Assembly (NCBI GenBank): GCA_964648045.1
Contig: CAZYNU010000003.1
Coordinates: 1 to 64,000, forward strand
DNA length: 64,000 bases
Direction: 5' to 3'
Origin: JAGOUB01 sp964648045
Lineage (GTDB): Bacteria > Patescibacteriota > Gracilibacteria > Peribacterales > Peribacteraceae
The position numbers and the translations under genes were made by a program. Every line of letters starts with the position of its first letter. The stretch's first letter is position 1. Below the pieces are notes generated by a model. It did no database searches. It saw only the letters and a list, made by a program, of their open reading frames with translations, and had not been told where the DNA came from. This document shows, piece after piece, positions 36,634 to 44,620 of the stretch.

Positions 36634-36882
36634 TTACTGCTCGAGCAACTTCGCTTTTAAGACCGCCAACAGGCGGTCTTTTCGTTCGGGTGGCGGCTCT
36701 GGCGCCGGCTGCGAGCGGAAGAGGGCATCCAGATCGCGGAAGCCCTGCAGCGTCTCCTGGCAGGCAAAACAACTGCGCAGATGCAGGATCACTGTCAGCC
36801 TCAACTGATCGCAGCGCAGCTCTCCGTCGACATAGGCGGAGAGAGCGGGACCCAGCGCCTCGCACTCGTCGGGGGCGTTCAT
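36634..36882 (-). CDS. small zinc-finger (zf-HC2, anti-sigma-like) protein
   Basis: The 82-aa protein carries the anti-sigma zinc signature: LSAYVDGELRCDQLRLTVILHLRSCFACQ gives His-x3-Cys-x2-Cys with an upstream Cys. It lacks a membrane segment, so it is a soluble form. No sigma factor gene is adjacent. Start ATG 36882 lies 7 nt past TAGCAT: leaderless. It is convergent and abutting with the HTH/coiled-coil gene. Confidence 0.8.
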   Translation of the reverse strand: MNAPDECEALGPALSAYVDGELRCDQLRLTVILHLRSCFACQETLQGFRDLDALFRSQPAPEPPPERKDRLLAVLKAKLLEQ

Positions 36883-36983
36883 CGGGGATATGCTAGCCCG
36901 CCCCAGATGAGTACACTACGGGGGCCCCGGGATCGGCCCGGCGCCATAAAACGATCATTCTCGATTCCCGGCGGTACCAGTAA

Positions 36984-37005
36984 CCTAGGCGCGTAGCTCA
37001 GCTGG
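36984..37005 (+). repeat. copy of the tRNA-Trp 5' end, 100 bp upstream of the gene
   Basis: Twenty-two bases, CCTAGGCGCGTAGC then TCAGCTGG, are identical to 37084-37105, which covers the first 19 nt of tRNA-Trp plus 3 flanking bases. The copy stops in the D-loop after GCTGG and is followed by a hairpin (CGATGC-GTTA-GCATCG, inner 5 bp perfect) and an A7 tract at 37034-37040. A -10-like TAACCT overlaps its left edge. The same layout precedes tRNA-Asp. Confidence 0.85.
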
Positions 37006-37086
37006 CCGACGATGCGTTAGCATCGGCGCTATCAAAAAAAGATCCAGCTCGATCCTTCTCGCTTACCGATATCATTCATCACTCCT

Positions 37087-37162
37087 AGGCGCGTAGCTCA
37101 GCTGGTAGAGCATCAGTCTCCAAAACTGAGGGTCGCAGGTTCGAGCCCTGCCGCGCCTGCCA
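37087..37162 (+). tRNA. trnW: tRNA-Trp (anticodon CCA)
   Basis: A full cloverleaf of 76 nt: acceptor AGGCGCG/CGCGCCT, D-arm GCTC/GAGC, anticodon loop CTCCAAA closed by TCAGT/ACTGA, T-arm GCAGG-TTCGAGC-CCTGC, and encoded CCA. A terminator with six Ts follows at 37193-37218. Confidence 0.97.
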
Positions 37163-37192
37163 TGATCATGCCCACCAAGGTTCTCTCACTTC

Positions 37193-37218
37193 ATGACGTC
37201 TATCGTCGGTCATTTTTT
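37193..37218 (+). terminator. terminator of tRNA-Trp
   Basis: Short stem ATGAC/GTCAT with internal pairs, followed by six Ts. Confidence 0.6.
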
Positions 37219-37233
37219 GAGTCATGGATGAAT

Positions 37234-37287
37234 TTGACATTAATAATAAAATATTATATTAATATATTATCTGCCTCGGAACGGCAG
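37234..37287 (+). promoter_or_regulatory. AT-rich promoter with 5'-terminal hairpin (cassette 2)
   Basis: TTGACA (37234-37239), 17-bp A/T spacer, TATTAA (37257-37262), then 8 nt, then hairpin CTGCC-TCGGAAC-GGCAG at 37271-37287. Confidence 0.7.
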
Positions 37288-37313
37288 ATGGGCTCCTTGC
37301 AGAAAGGCAACGG

Positions 37314-37529
37314 ATGAAGAGGTGCATCGGTTACGTGGCCATCGCGTTGGCCGCCTTCTGGGGCGGTCTCGTCTGGAATATCAACGGTGATGTAATGCTC
37401 CACGCTATCACCGCCCTACTGGGCGTAGGCGGCCTGCTCATCGTCTACTGGCCAGCAGGTAGGCAGCGGACGCCGACCAAGCAGGAGGACGCGTCACTCA
37501 GGCGCTACGTGGAAAGCCATTGGCGCTAA
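37314..37529 (+). CDS. small membrane protein, 71 aa (hairpin-leader cassette 2)
   Basis: ATG lies 6 nt after AAAGG. Two hydrophobic segments (about 5-23 and 27-45: IGYVAIALAAFWGGLVWNI, MLHAITALLGVGGLLIVYW) are followed by a basic soluble tail. It is a self-contained unit with its own promoter, 5' hairpin and terminator. Unrelated by sequence to the next cassette, although both encode two-helix membrane proteins. Family unknown. Confidence 0.78.
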   Translation: MKRCIGYVAIALAAFWGGLVWNINGDVMLHAITALLGVGGLLIVYWPAGRQRTPTKQEDASLRRYVESHWR

Positions 37530-37534
37530 CCACC

Positions 37535-37564
37535 AGCCGTATTCCCCTGGAATACGGCTTTTTT
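37535..37564 (+). terminator. terminator of cassette 2
   Basis: Perfect stem AGCCGTATTCC/GGAATACGGCT followed by six Ts. Confidence 0.92.
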
Positions 37565-37592
37565 CTCGTTCCAGAAGTATGCTATGATCTAT

Positions 37593-37647
37593 TTGACATA
37601 TACAATATTTATTGTATAAATAGACTATCGTCGCAGTGTGCGGCGAG
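37593..37647 (+). promoter_or_regulatory. AT-rich promoter with 5'-terminal hairpin (cassette 3)
   Basis: TTGACA (37593-37598), 16-bp spacer, TATAAA (37615-37620), then 8 nt, then an 8-bp stem TCGTCGCA/TGCGGCGA (one G-T pair) with loop GTG at about 37629-37647. Confidence 0.68.
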
Positions 37648-37675
37648 ATCGTTTACTTCAACGGGGAAAATTCCC

Positions 37676-37912
37676 ATGGTTCGTCTGGTTTCTGGCGCCT
37701 TTCTGGTCGCCCTCTGTTTCTGCATCTTCGTTCTCGAGTACGGCCGGTTCCTCGGCCTCGAGCAGCCGAGCTTGCTCAACATCCTGGTGTTCGCCGCCCT
37801 CGGCCTGCCCACCGGGGTGGGCATCTGGCTCATCGACAACTACGAGCCGGGCAAGTCCAAGCTCGAACTCAGGATGGAGCGCCTGATGGCTCCATACAAG
37901 GCCGCTCGCTGA
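37676..37912 (+). CDS. small membrane protein, 78 aa (hairpin-leader cassette 3)
   Basis: ATG 37676 is preceded by GGGGA; that site is part of a GGGAA/TTCCC dyad which could hide it. Longer frames run through the promoter. Two membrane segments (LVSGAFLVALCFCIFVLEY and LLNILVFAALGLPTGVGIWL) are followed by a charged tail (KSKLELRMERLMAPYKAAR). A separate transcription unit with its own terminator. Function unknown. Confidence 0.75.
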   Translation: MVRLVSGAFLVALCFCIFVLEYGRFLGLEQPSLLNILVFAALGLPTGVGIWLIDNYEPGKSKLELRMERLMAPYKAAR

Positions 37913-37948
37913 TCACCTGATCAGCACTGTCGTCATTTCCCCCTCAAA

Positions 37949-37975
37949 AGCCCCCGACTCGTGCGGGGGCTTTTT
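37949..37975 (+). terminator. terminator of cassette 3
   Basis: Stem AGCCCCCG/CGGGGGCT followed by TTTTTCTT. It may also serve the convergent membrane-protein gene. Confidence 0.9.
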
Positions 37976-37997
37976 CTTGCTCTTGCAGAGGCGGCGA

Positions 37998-38831
37998 TCA
38001 AGCGGCGACCACCTTGGCGGTGGGGTGAGCCAGGACATCGCGGGCGACCACGATGCCGACGGCCATCACCCAGGCGCCAAGCAGCTCGCCAACGAGCGTC
38101 AGGACAAAGCCCATGAGCAAGCCGTCGTTGCCGAGTAAGGCATGGAGTACCATCGAGACGAGACCGGCTAGAATGGCAGCGGCGAGGCAGGGGAGGACGA
38201 TGCGCAACCAGGCACCAACGGTGGCATTGAGACTCAGGTGTGCACTCTCGGTGACGCCCTTTTTGTGCTCCAGTAAGAAAAGCGGCGCGGCCACGAAACG
38301 CGGGACGATGACGATCGCAATCACCCAACCAACGACGGGAATCCAGACGAACGAGCGGACCACCAGCCAGAGCCAGAGCAGAGTGAGCGGAATGACGTCG
38401 TTCCAGAAGAGCTTGAGCGCCTCACCCACGTCGGTCGGACGGCGGACAAGCACCGTCGTAACGTAGGCGCGAGCGACGATGGAGACGAGAATAAGCAGGA
38501 GCACGCCACCCATGATCGTGGGCAGGGCGCGCACCACGCCGGATACGATCGCTTCGTCTTTTATATCGGGCACGGCCAGATCGTTGAGGGCAGTCGCGTC
38601 ACCAGCCGCCAGACGCTGATTGGCCGCCTCGAGGCGCTCTTGATACTCCTGCATACGCTGCTCGAAGCGCTCGATACCAACCCCAGCCGCACCGAACGCG
38701 AAGGCGCCGGCCAGCAGAGCTGAAACAACGCTGAATAACAGCGCTCCGACGAGGAGTGGGGCCAGCAACTGGCGCACGAGAGCGAAGGCCTCGGAAAGAA
38801 TGACAGAGACGGATTTAGGCGACGCGGTCAT
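37998..38831 (-). CDS. polytopic membrane protein of unknown function (277 aa)
   Basis: Six or so hydrophobic segments, with a helical, charged extracytoplasmic or cytoplasmic loop at about residues 50-95 (FEQRMQEYQERLEAANQRL). The overall layout resembles DUF-type integral proteins common in bacteria (the YjgN/DUF975-like style), but I cannot assign a family. Start ATG 38831 has a polypyrimidine leader (CCTCCCCCTCCCC) with no SD, after TATCAT. Divergent from the M23 peptidase. Confidence 0.75.
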   Translation of the reverse strand: MTASPKSVSVILSEAFALVRQLLAPLLVGALLFSVVSALLAGAFAFGAAGVGIERFEQRMQEYQERLEAANQRLAAGDATALNDLAVPDIKDEAIVSGVVRALPTIMGGVLLLILVSIVARAYVTTVLVRRPTDVGEALKLFWNDVIPLTLLWLWLVVRSFVWIPVVGWVIAIVIVPRFVAAPLFLLEHKKGVTESAHLSLNATVGAWLRIVLPCLAAAILAGLVSMVLHALLGNDGLLMGFVLTLVGELLGAWVMAVGIVVARDVLAHPTAKVVAA

Positions 38832-38928
38832 GGGGAGGGGGAGGAAAAACATTGCCCATGATACACCATTCACCAAAAGACGCTGATCTACTGCTACAAA
38901 CGACAGTTTCGCGTATGATCGGCGCGAC

Positions 38929-39807
38929 GTGCTGAAGATCGAGATCACCGTCGGCCGCCCCATGATGCTCCTTGCCTGGCTTGGAGTGGGCGCAGCGTTC
39001 GTCGGTTGGCTGCAGTGGGCCTCGACCCCCAGCACGGTACCCGCGACGACGGCAGCGGTCATTGGCGCGGGCGGACCGACGACGGACCTTTCGGGCAGAC
39101 TCGCAGCCGAGAAAGACCTGCGTGACGCACGCTCCACGCTGGCCATGACCGACCGCGAGGCCGACATTCTGCGCTACCAATTGCAGATCCTCGAGCAGCA
39201 GCAGGCACTTGCCCCGGAAGACGCCACCGTGGCCACCACCCTGCGCCAAGCCCGGCTGGAACTGCTCGCCCTCCTCGACGATCAACGCGAGGCCACGCGA
39301 CGCATTACCGAGGCGCTCGCAGCCTTTGATGACGACGGCGCGGCAGCCGAGCGCATTAGCCAGCGTTCGCAGGCGCGCGACGTGGCCGTGACCTTCGCTT
39401 GGCCCGTGCAACCGCTACTTGGTATTTCCGCCGGCTTCCACGACGGCGCCTACCAAGCACGCTTCGGCATTGCCCATGAAGGTATCGACATCCCCACGCT
39501 GCAGGGCACGACGATTCTCGCTCCGGCCGATGCCGTGGTGTCGCGCATTAGCGATCGCGGACTGGGCTTCAACTCCCTCGTCTTATCGCACGCCGGCGGC
39601 TACGCGACGCTCTACGGCCACGTGACCAGCTTCCTCGTGAGCGAGGGGCAGACGGTGCGGGCAGGCGAGCCCATCGCCCTCTCGGGCGGCACGCCGGGCA
39701 CGCCGGGCGCCGGCCTTTTGACCACCGGCGCACACCTACACTTTGAGGTGCTCAAGGACGGCATGCACGTGGATCCACGCAGCGTACTGCCCCGATTAAC
39801 GCAATAA
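38929..39807 (+). CDS. membrane-anchored M23 (LytM-type) peptidoglycan endopeptidase
   Basis: Zinc peptidase that cuts peptidoglycan cross-bridges or activates amidases. Of 292 aa, an N-terminal membrane segment (about 11-30) is followed by a coiled coil (about 57-145) and the M23 domain from about 155. Catalytic residues are visible as HEGID (His183, Asp187) and HLHFE (His269, His271). The coiled-coil-plus-M23 layout resembles EnvC-like division factors. The start is GTG 38929, 9 nt after TATGAT. Confidence 0.92.
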   Translation: MLKIEITVGRPMMLLAWLGVGAAFVGWLQWASTPSTVPATTAAVIGAGGPTTDLSGRLAAEKDLRDARSTLAMTDREADILRYQLQILEQQQALAPEDATVATTLRQARLELLALLDDQREATRRITEALAAFDDDGAAAERISQRSQARDVAVTFAWPVQPLLGISAGFHDGAYQARFGIAHEGIDIPTLQGTTILAPADAVVSRISDRGLGFNSLVLSHAGGYATLYGHVTSFLVSEGQTVRAGEPIALSGGTPGTPGAGLLTTGAHLHFEVLKDGMHVDPRSVLPRLTQ

Positions 39808-39829
39808 ACACAGCGCGGCCAATATTCTC

Positions 39830-39853
39830 TTATAACACAAATTGTGTTATAAT
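39830..39853 (+). promoter_or_regulatory. 23-bp palindrome over the -10 box of the 940-aa protein gene
   Basis: Perfect arms TTATAACACAA and TTGTGTTATAA around a single A. The right arm contains most of the TATAAT -10 (39848-39853), so a dimer bound here would block the promoter. It looks like an operator. Confidence 0.75.
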
Positions 39854-39859
39854 ACTATC

Positions 39860-42682
39860 TTGGCCAGAGAATACCATTCCCTATCGGCGGGTGCCCCTGA
39901 AGACCCAGTATCCGAGCTAAGCAAGCTTCTGGCTGCAGCCGCGTCCGTTTCGACGGAGTCGCATCAGATTCCATCTAGCGTGCTGCTAACCGACGTATTA
40001 GCCGAAAAACTAGGCCAGATGGATGCAGAGTCGATTGTCGGCGGCATTCGCCGCTGCATCAGCGATGCCCGCTCCACGGCGACCGCTTTGGACCAACTGC
40101 AATACTGCCAAACGCTTGCCGCCCGTTTGACGATAAAAACAGACGCACGAACGGCGCAAATTCTCCGATCTCTTCGTGCCGGTTTAGAAGCTGTGGCGAA
40201 CGACCCACGTACGCCAGTGTTGGCGCGGTTGGCCGCGGAGTACGCCGAAAAGTGCGTGCATCTGGAGGAAGAAACTCCTTCGGGCAACGTTCTGACCCAC
40301 GGCTTGGGAGCAGAACGTCGCATTGAAGAATATAACGGCAACGGCTTCATCGAGAACGCCGACCTTCAACACCGTCTGGCACTGCCGCGCCACTGGTCTC
40401 GCCATGACCAACTAAGACGGATCGCCAGCGATGCCGTTGGCCATTTAGATAGCAATGACCGCCTTTTGGGGGTAGCAAGAGTGCAAACGAGCGATTTGCA
40501 GCAGTGCGCAACGGTGGCACCACTGACACTACGACACATCGCCGCCGATTTGGCCGCCCCACAGAAAGACGTGATGCACGTGGCGAATGCCCTGGAATCG
40601 ACGTGGTCCAACAAGGAACAGGCAATAGAATTTGGCAGGCGAATCGGCCTTAATGCCGAAGCCTGGCAGGCATTTATAGAAAGCATCGAACGGTACCGCG
40701 TGGCCATTGAACAAGAAATTATTGAAGAAATCCGCCGCCGGACTCGACGGGAATCCGAGCTATCGGCAGCCAGGAATCGCCATGAAGCACAGATGCAGAC
40801 CTTGATGGCGAGTGTATCTGGCAGCTCAAGTGAGCCCACGCTTGTGCAGGCAGCGCACCAACATCTAGTGGGCATGGAGCGACACGACCGGCAGGCAGCT
40901 CAACAAGCTCTCGTTCAATGTGAGATGCACGGGCAGCGCAGTCATTATGCACACGTCTTGTACGACGCTGCCGACGCCAAGATTGCTGACGATCCCGCGA
41001 CCGTCATCACCGCCTTGCAACGTGAGCACCAGGCAGCCGAACGTCGCCTGGCGGCGCATGAAGAACAAGGTGAGAGCGCAGCGGTACAAGAGGCTCGCGA
41101 AACCCTTGAGCGCTCGTGGTCGACACTGCGTTCAGCGGAGGATTTTGACCACAAGCTCCACCAAGGATTGCTGACCTTGGCCGATGAAGAGGAAGCCACT
41201 CTCTTCCCTGCCCATTGGCGAACAGTGGAAACGGTGACGCACGACACGACGCTGGTGCCATTTAGGCCCAGCGCGGACGAAGAGCTCACACTGCTCCTGC
41301 GCCACATGCATCGACCAGCTATTCGGCGACTACTGGAAGGCGAATTGAATGTGTCGCTGCAATTGCTGCCACTCGCCACGCAGCTACATATGGCCCGCTT
41401 CCTGCAGACGGCGAACCAGGCAACGTTCGACCGCCTGCGCCGCGTACTCAGACTGCACCCAGAGGATGCCGTATCTATCCTCGAATCATTCTTCGCCTGC
41501 GCCGAACATCCCCAGATGGGCATGACCATTCTGGCGCTGGCCGAACACCCAGCCTCGGTCCAGGTGCTGCGCGCCTATACCAACCTGACCAGAGGGGCAG
41601 GCGCAGCCGCCGAGAAAATCGCCACGCTCCTGCGTGACGCAGGCGGACCCGTGCAGCTGACGAAGGAATACTTCTATCGCCAGCTGATCGTGCGTGCCAA
41701 TCGCCTGCTGCGACAGTTTGAAACACGCCTGCAGACGACCATCACCGACGGCGGACCATTGGCCGCCCTGGCCGCGGAGTGTGCTAAGCGCCTAGTGCAC
41801 GAAAACGAGCAAGTGGACCAAACTCGATCACTCGTGGAATGTCTACCACGCAGTGAAGTATCGCACCTAAACCTGAGCCAGCTGCGCACCGTCGACTTAC
41901 AGGAAGCATTTCCTGCATCTAACCTGAAAGACGCAGGCATGAAGGAACGTATGACCGCCGTGGTGCGACGGCAGTTCCCCAGTGGCGACGACCGCGAATT
42001 TCGCGAGGATTTCTTGGAGAACCCACGTTCGCGCTTGGTCTACTCCACCTGCGCCGGTAACTTGCTGGCGTTCTTCGGCATGACGCCGATTGATGAGAGT
42101 GGCGAACGCGTCTATTTGGATTGGTTCTTCGCCGACCCCGACAGCCCCGTGCAGTACTTGGCCGAAGCAACGCTCATCTCCACCTTGAAGAAATACGAAG
42201 GTCAGCACGACTACGAGCACGTTGCCAAGCCGCACGTCCGTTCGATGTCGATCATGCTGGAACAGATGCCCGGCTGCGTCGGTTTCGGCTGCACTCGAGA
42301 CGGCGAGTATAAGCACCACTACTTGCGCTTTCGCACCATGCGATCGGAGCGCACTGCCTATCGCAGTAAATCTCTGCCAGCAGGCGATCTTGAGCGTATG
42401 TGGCAATTGTGCCATGAAGCCGACACCCTCAAGACCGACAAGGCGACGGGGCTGCAATGCTGCCGCATCGTCTTCCACGGTCGCGACCACCACGATGACC
42501 TCTCAGCCAAAGACGATGACGGCTTCATCTTCCGCGCCATGCAGGAGTTGTGTGAACAGGGTGACATGGTGCTAACCCGAGCCGTGCCTACCGCTCAGAA
42601 CTCGCGCGGCCGCCAGGAGTACCTGTGCATCTTCGAACAAGACCAAAAGAAGAGCGACAATCAGGCTGCGCTCTCGGCGTGA
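39860..42682 (+). CDS. large uncharacterised cytoplasmic protein, 940 aa
   Basis: No signal peptide, membrane segment or family I can name. The body is mostly helical, with coiled-coil-prone stretches around residues 285-330 (EQEIIEEIRRRTRRESELSA). The last ~230 residues look like a mixed alpha/beta domain with a weak GNAT-like run (GNLLAFFGMTPIDESG, YLDWFFADPD, AEATLISTLKKYEG) and a His/Cys cluster (CVGFGCTRDGEYKHHYLRF). The start is TTG 39860, exactly 6 nt after TATAAT, so the mRNA is leaderless; a TTG 18 nt earlier lies in the operator. Its 3' end overlaps the convergent TrmB-like gene by 22 bp. A GNAT role is only a guess. Confidence 0.82.
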   Translation: MAREYHSLSAGAPEDPVSELSKLLAAAASVSTESHQIPSSVLLTDVLAEKLGQMDAESIVGGIRRCISDARSTATALDQLQYCQTLAARLTIKTDARTAQILRSLRAGLEAVANDPRTPVLARLAAEYAEKCVHLEEETPSGNVLTHGLGAERRIEEYNGNGFIENADLQHRLALPRHWSRHDQLRRIASDAVGHLDSNDRLLGVARVQTSDLQQCATVAPLTLRHIAADLAAPQKDVMHVANALESTWSNKEQAIEFGRRIGLNAEAWQAFIESIERYRVAIEQEIIEEIRRRTRRESELSAARNRHEAQMQTLMASVSGSSSEPTLVQAAHQHLVGMERHDRQAAQQALVQCEMHGQRSHYAHVLYDAADAKIADDPATVITALQREHQAAERRLAAHEEQGESAAVQEARETLERSWSTLRSAEDFDHKLHQGLLTLADEEEATLFPAHWRTVETVTHDTTLVPFRPSADEELTLLLRHMHRPAIRRLLEGELNVSLQLLPLATQLHMARFLQTANQATFDRLRRVLRLHPEDAVSILESFFACAEHPQMGMTILALAEHPASVQVLRAYTNLTRGAGAAAEKIATLLRDAGGPVQLTKEYFYRQLIVRANRLLRQFETRLQTTITDGGPLAALAAECAKRLVHENEQVDQTRSLVECLPRSEVSHLNLSQLRTVDLQEAFPASNLKDAGMKERMTAVVRRQFPSGDDREFREDFLENPRSRLVYSTCAGNLLAFFGMTPIDESGERVYLDWFFADPDSPVQYLAEATLISTLKKYEGQHDYEHVAKPHVRSMSIMLEQMPGCVGFGCTRDGEYKHHYLRFRTMRSERTAYRSKSLPAGDLERMWQLCHEADTLKTDKATGLQCCRIVFHGRDHHDDLSAKDDDGFIFRAMQELCEQGDMVLTRAVPTAQNSRGRQEYLCIFEQDQKKSDNQAALSA

Positions 42683-43440
42683 GCCCAAGCATGCTCAAAG
42701 ACCGCCCGCTGCAACTGGACGATGCTGGCGTTCTCCACAATGAAGGCGAAGATCTGCCCTCGCTCGACCGTCATGGAATACATCTTGGAGCCGAAGATCA
42801 TCACCTCGGCGGCTTGGAAGGTGCAGAACTCTTCGGGGAAAAAGCGGACCTGACGGAGTACGGCCGCATCGGAAGAATATGCCGTACCGCGCGGGCAAAG
42901 GATGCGGGTGGATACGCCCAAGGCGACGCGCTGATGCACGAAGCTGGTCAGGCGGCCAGCCAGCCGAAAGTCGTCGTCGGCCGCCTGGAGCGGCTTGAGA
43001 TACCCAAGAATTTCGCCACCTACTTGGAGATCTTTCAAGACAGCGTCGTAGGCCGCCACGATGCCGTCGCGCCCCTCGAAGAACTGCACCTTGGGCAGGA
43101 CGGAGAACGGGTTCTGCATCGCCTTCAACTCTCCAATGATGCGCCCAAGCCGCGCTTCTCGTTCTTCTAGTTCCAGCTGTTGACGCCGCAGTAACGCGCC
43201 AAGCGTCTCGGGCGGCTCGGCCGAGAACACATGCACGTTCGCTTTACGCACCATCCGCAAAAGCCCCCGCTTGGCGAGCTGCTGGCAGGTGAATTGCGCC
43301 GTGGAGCGAGGGAGACCAGCGCGTGGCGCCAGTGTGGAAGCAGCTGAAGGACCAAGTTGTAGCAGCAATAGGTAGAGAGCGATCTCTTTCTCACTCAGAC
43401 CCAGATCGGCGAGCGTGGCGCGGACAACATCTTTAGACAT
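42661..43440 (-). CDS. TrmB-like transcriptional regulator
   Basis: A 259-aa protein with an N-terminal TrmB/MarR-type winged helix (LGLSEKEIALYLLLLQLGPS, RAGLPRSTAQFTCQQLAKRG), a coiled linker (RRQQLELEEREARLGRIIGE) and a C-terminal domain like the PLD-fold sensor domains of archaeal and CPR TrmB proteins (FFEGRDGIVAAYDAVLKDL). Start ATG is exactly 6 nt after TACGAT, with TTGTCA 16 bp upstream. A dyad at 43468-43487 overlaps the -35, which suggests autoregulation. It converges with the 940-aa gene and may control it. Confidence 0.88.
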   Translation of the reverse strand: MSKDVVRATLADLGLSEKEIALYLLLLQLGPSAASTLAPRAGLPRSTAQFTCQQLAKRGLLRMVRKANVHVFSAEPPETLGALLRRQQLELEEREARLGRIIGELKAMQNPFSVLPKVQFFEGRDGIVAAYDAVLKDLQVGGEILGYLKPLQAADDDFRLAGRLTSFVHQRVALGVSTRILCPRGTAYSSDAAVLRQVRFFPEEFCTFQAAEVMIFGSKMYSMTVERGQIFAFIVENASIVQLQRAVFEHAWAHAESAA

Positions 43441-43446
43441 GACACT

Positions 43447-43487
43447 ATCGTAGCAAAATCGCTGTATATGACAATAGTTGTTGTCAT
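43447..43487 (-). promoter_or_regulatory. promoter and dyad operator of the TrmB-like gene
   Basis: -10 TACGAT (43447-43452) and -35 TTGTCA (43469-43474) on the minus strand. A perfect dyad ATGACAA-N6-TTGTCAT (43468-43487) covers the -35. Confidence 0.65.
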
Positions 43488-43683
43488 TTTATATACGTAT
43501 GAATCTCTATTTTTAATGATTTTTACTGTATTTATGAACTTCATGCCTACAGTCATAATGGACACTTATAACATCTTTTTTTACATTGGCAACAGTCCGA
43601 TCGATCGCACTGGCGACCGTTCACAACACCGCCTACTACGCATTTAAGAATCCTTTCTCGCGACGAGACCGGCACTCCGCACT

Positions 43684-43746
43684 AGCGGAGCCGCCGCTTC
43701 CCATGATCACCCGGGACATGTGGTCATCGGGAGCGGCGGCTCCGCT
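43684..43746 (+). promoter_or_regulatory. long hairpin in the leader of the small-gene island
   Basis: 23-nt arms with two mismatches (left arm begins AGCGGAGCCGCCGCT, right arm ends AGCGGCGGCTCCGCT) around a 17-nt loop. No T run follows, so it is not a standard terminator. It ends about 40 nt before the first island start codon. Confidence 0.75.
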
Positions 43747-43784
43747 CCGGGGCGCCTTACCTCGAGAAAGGGAGGAGGTGGTCC

Positions 43785-44156
43785 GTGGACAACACGGACA
43801 TTCTGACCAGGGCCTACGCCCTGGGCCGGGAGCGGCACCCAACCGCGCCAGCCGCCCACCATGCGGCCTTCGCCAACTCCGTCGCTTACGCGGTCGAGGG
43901 TTGGAGTGGGGGCTACGGTGGGCCCAGCCTGCGCGAGCACTGGGCAGCCCGACTCCTGGCCCAGGCAGGGAGGCCTGGCAGTATTCCCTTCGACCTGGCG
44001 GTCACGACGGTGGAGGCGGCCTGTTACGGCCCCCTCACCATCGAGATCGCGAGGATGCTCTCCGTCGAACAGTGTTTCGACGACCATGACGGAGAGCAGG
44101 AGGAGGCCCAACGGCTCCTCTCCGAAGCCGGCGAAGACGACGAGGATGACTTCTAA
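43785..44156 (+). CDS. island gene 1: small acidic protein, 123 aa
   Basis: GTG start 43785 preceded by GGGAGGAGG, one of the strongest SD sites in the window. A soluble helical protein with a His/Ala-rich middle (HPTAPAAHHAAFANSVAYAV) and a very acidic tail (EAGEDDEDDF). No family recognised. First of six co-directional small genes with structured spacers, probably one operon. Confidence 0.7.
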   Translation: MDNTDILTRAYALGRERHPTAPAAHHAAFANSVAYAVEGWSGGYGGPSLREHWAARLLAQAGRPGSIPFDLAVTTVEAACYGPLTIEIARMLSVEQCFDDHDGEQEEAQRLLSEAGEDDEDDF

Positions 44157-44263
44157 CCCTCGTCACCAACAACAAAAAAAGCCCTCGCAGCATGTGAGGT
44201 CGGCAGGAGCGATGCTCCGGCTGATTGTTTCGATGAATCCGAAGAATCCAAAGGAATCGAATC

Positions 44264-44620
44264 ATGCAGAAGTTCATCAACGTCTCGAATCACCCGTCGG
44301 CCAAGTGGAGCGCCGAGCAGGCCCAGGCCGCCCTGGCCATCGCGCCGGACGGCATGCAGGACATCCAGTTCCCGAACGTGCCGCCGACCGCGACCGAGGC
44401 GGACGTGGCCGTCATGGCCGAAAGCATCTGCGCCCAGATCCCGGACGGCAGCGTCGTGATGGCGTCGGGTGAGTTCACGCTCACCTACGCCATCACCAAG
44501 CGCCTGCGGGCCCGCGGCATCACCGTGGTGGCCGCGACCACGAACCGGGTCATGAAAGACCTGGGCGACGGGCGCAAGGAAGCCCAGTTCGTGTTCGTGC
44601 AGTTCCGCGCCTTCGAGTGA
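44264..44620 (+). CDS. island gene 2: conserved short protein with N-terminal NHPSxxW motif, 118 aa
   Basis: ATG follows AAAGGAA by 7-8 nt. The protein begins FINVSNHPSAKWSAEQ and continues with FPNVPPTATEADV, VMASGEFTLTYAITKRLRARG and a closing FVFVQFRAFE. I recall a family of similar ~120-aa proteins in diverse bacteria with the same NHPS and GE-x-T landmarks, and an alpha/beta (Rossmann-like) fold seems likely, but I know no established function. The preceding spacer has a GGAGC-GAT-GCTCC hairpin. Confidence 0.75.
   Translation: MQKFINVSNHPSAKWSAEQAQAALAIAPDGMQDIQFPNVPPTATEADVAVMAESICAQIPDGSVVMASGEFTLTYAITKRLRARGITVVAATTNRVMKDLGDGRKEAQFVFVQFRAFE

Larger units (their letters stand above)
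43441..43784. other. AT-rich to GC-rich transition upstream of the small-gene island
   Basis: The first half (to about 43600) is AT-rich and carries the TrmB promoter and a possible + strand promoter (CATAAT at 43554-43559, -35-like TTATGA 16 bp upstream). The second half is GC-rich and holds the long hairpin at 43684-43746. No gene seen. Confidence 0.5.

Noticed and set aside
36984..37083. A second intact tRNA gene upstream of tRNA-Trp
   Set aside because: Only the 5' acceptor strand and part of the D-arm are present; there is no anticodon arm or T-arm.
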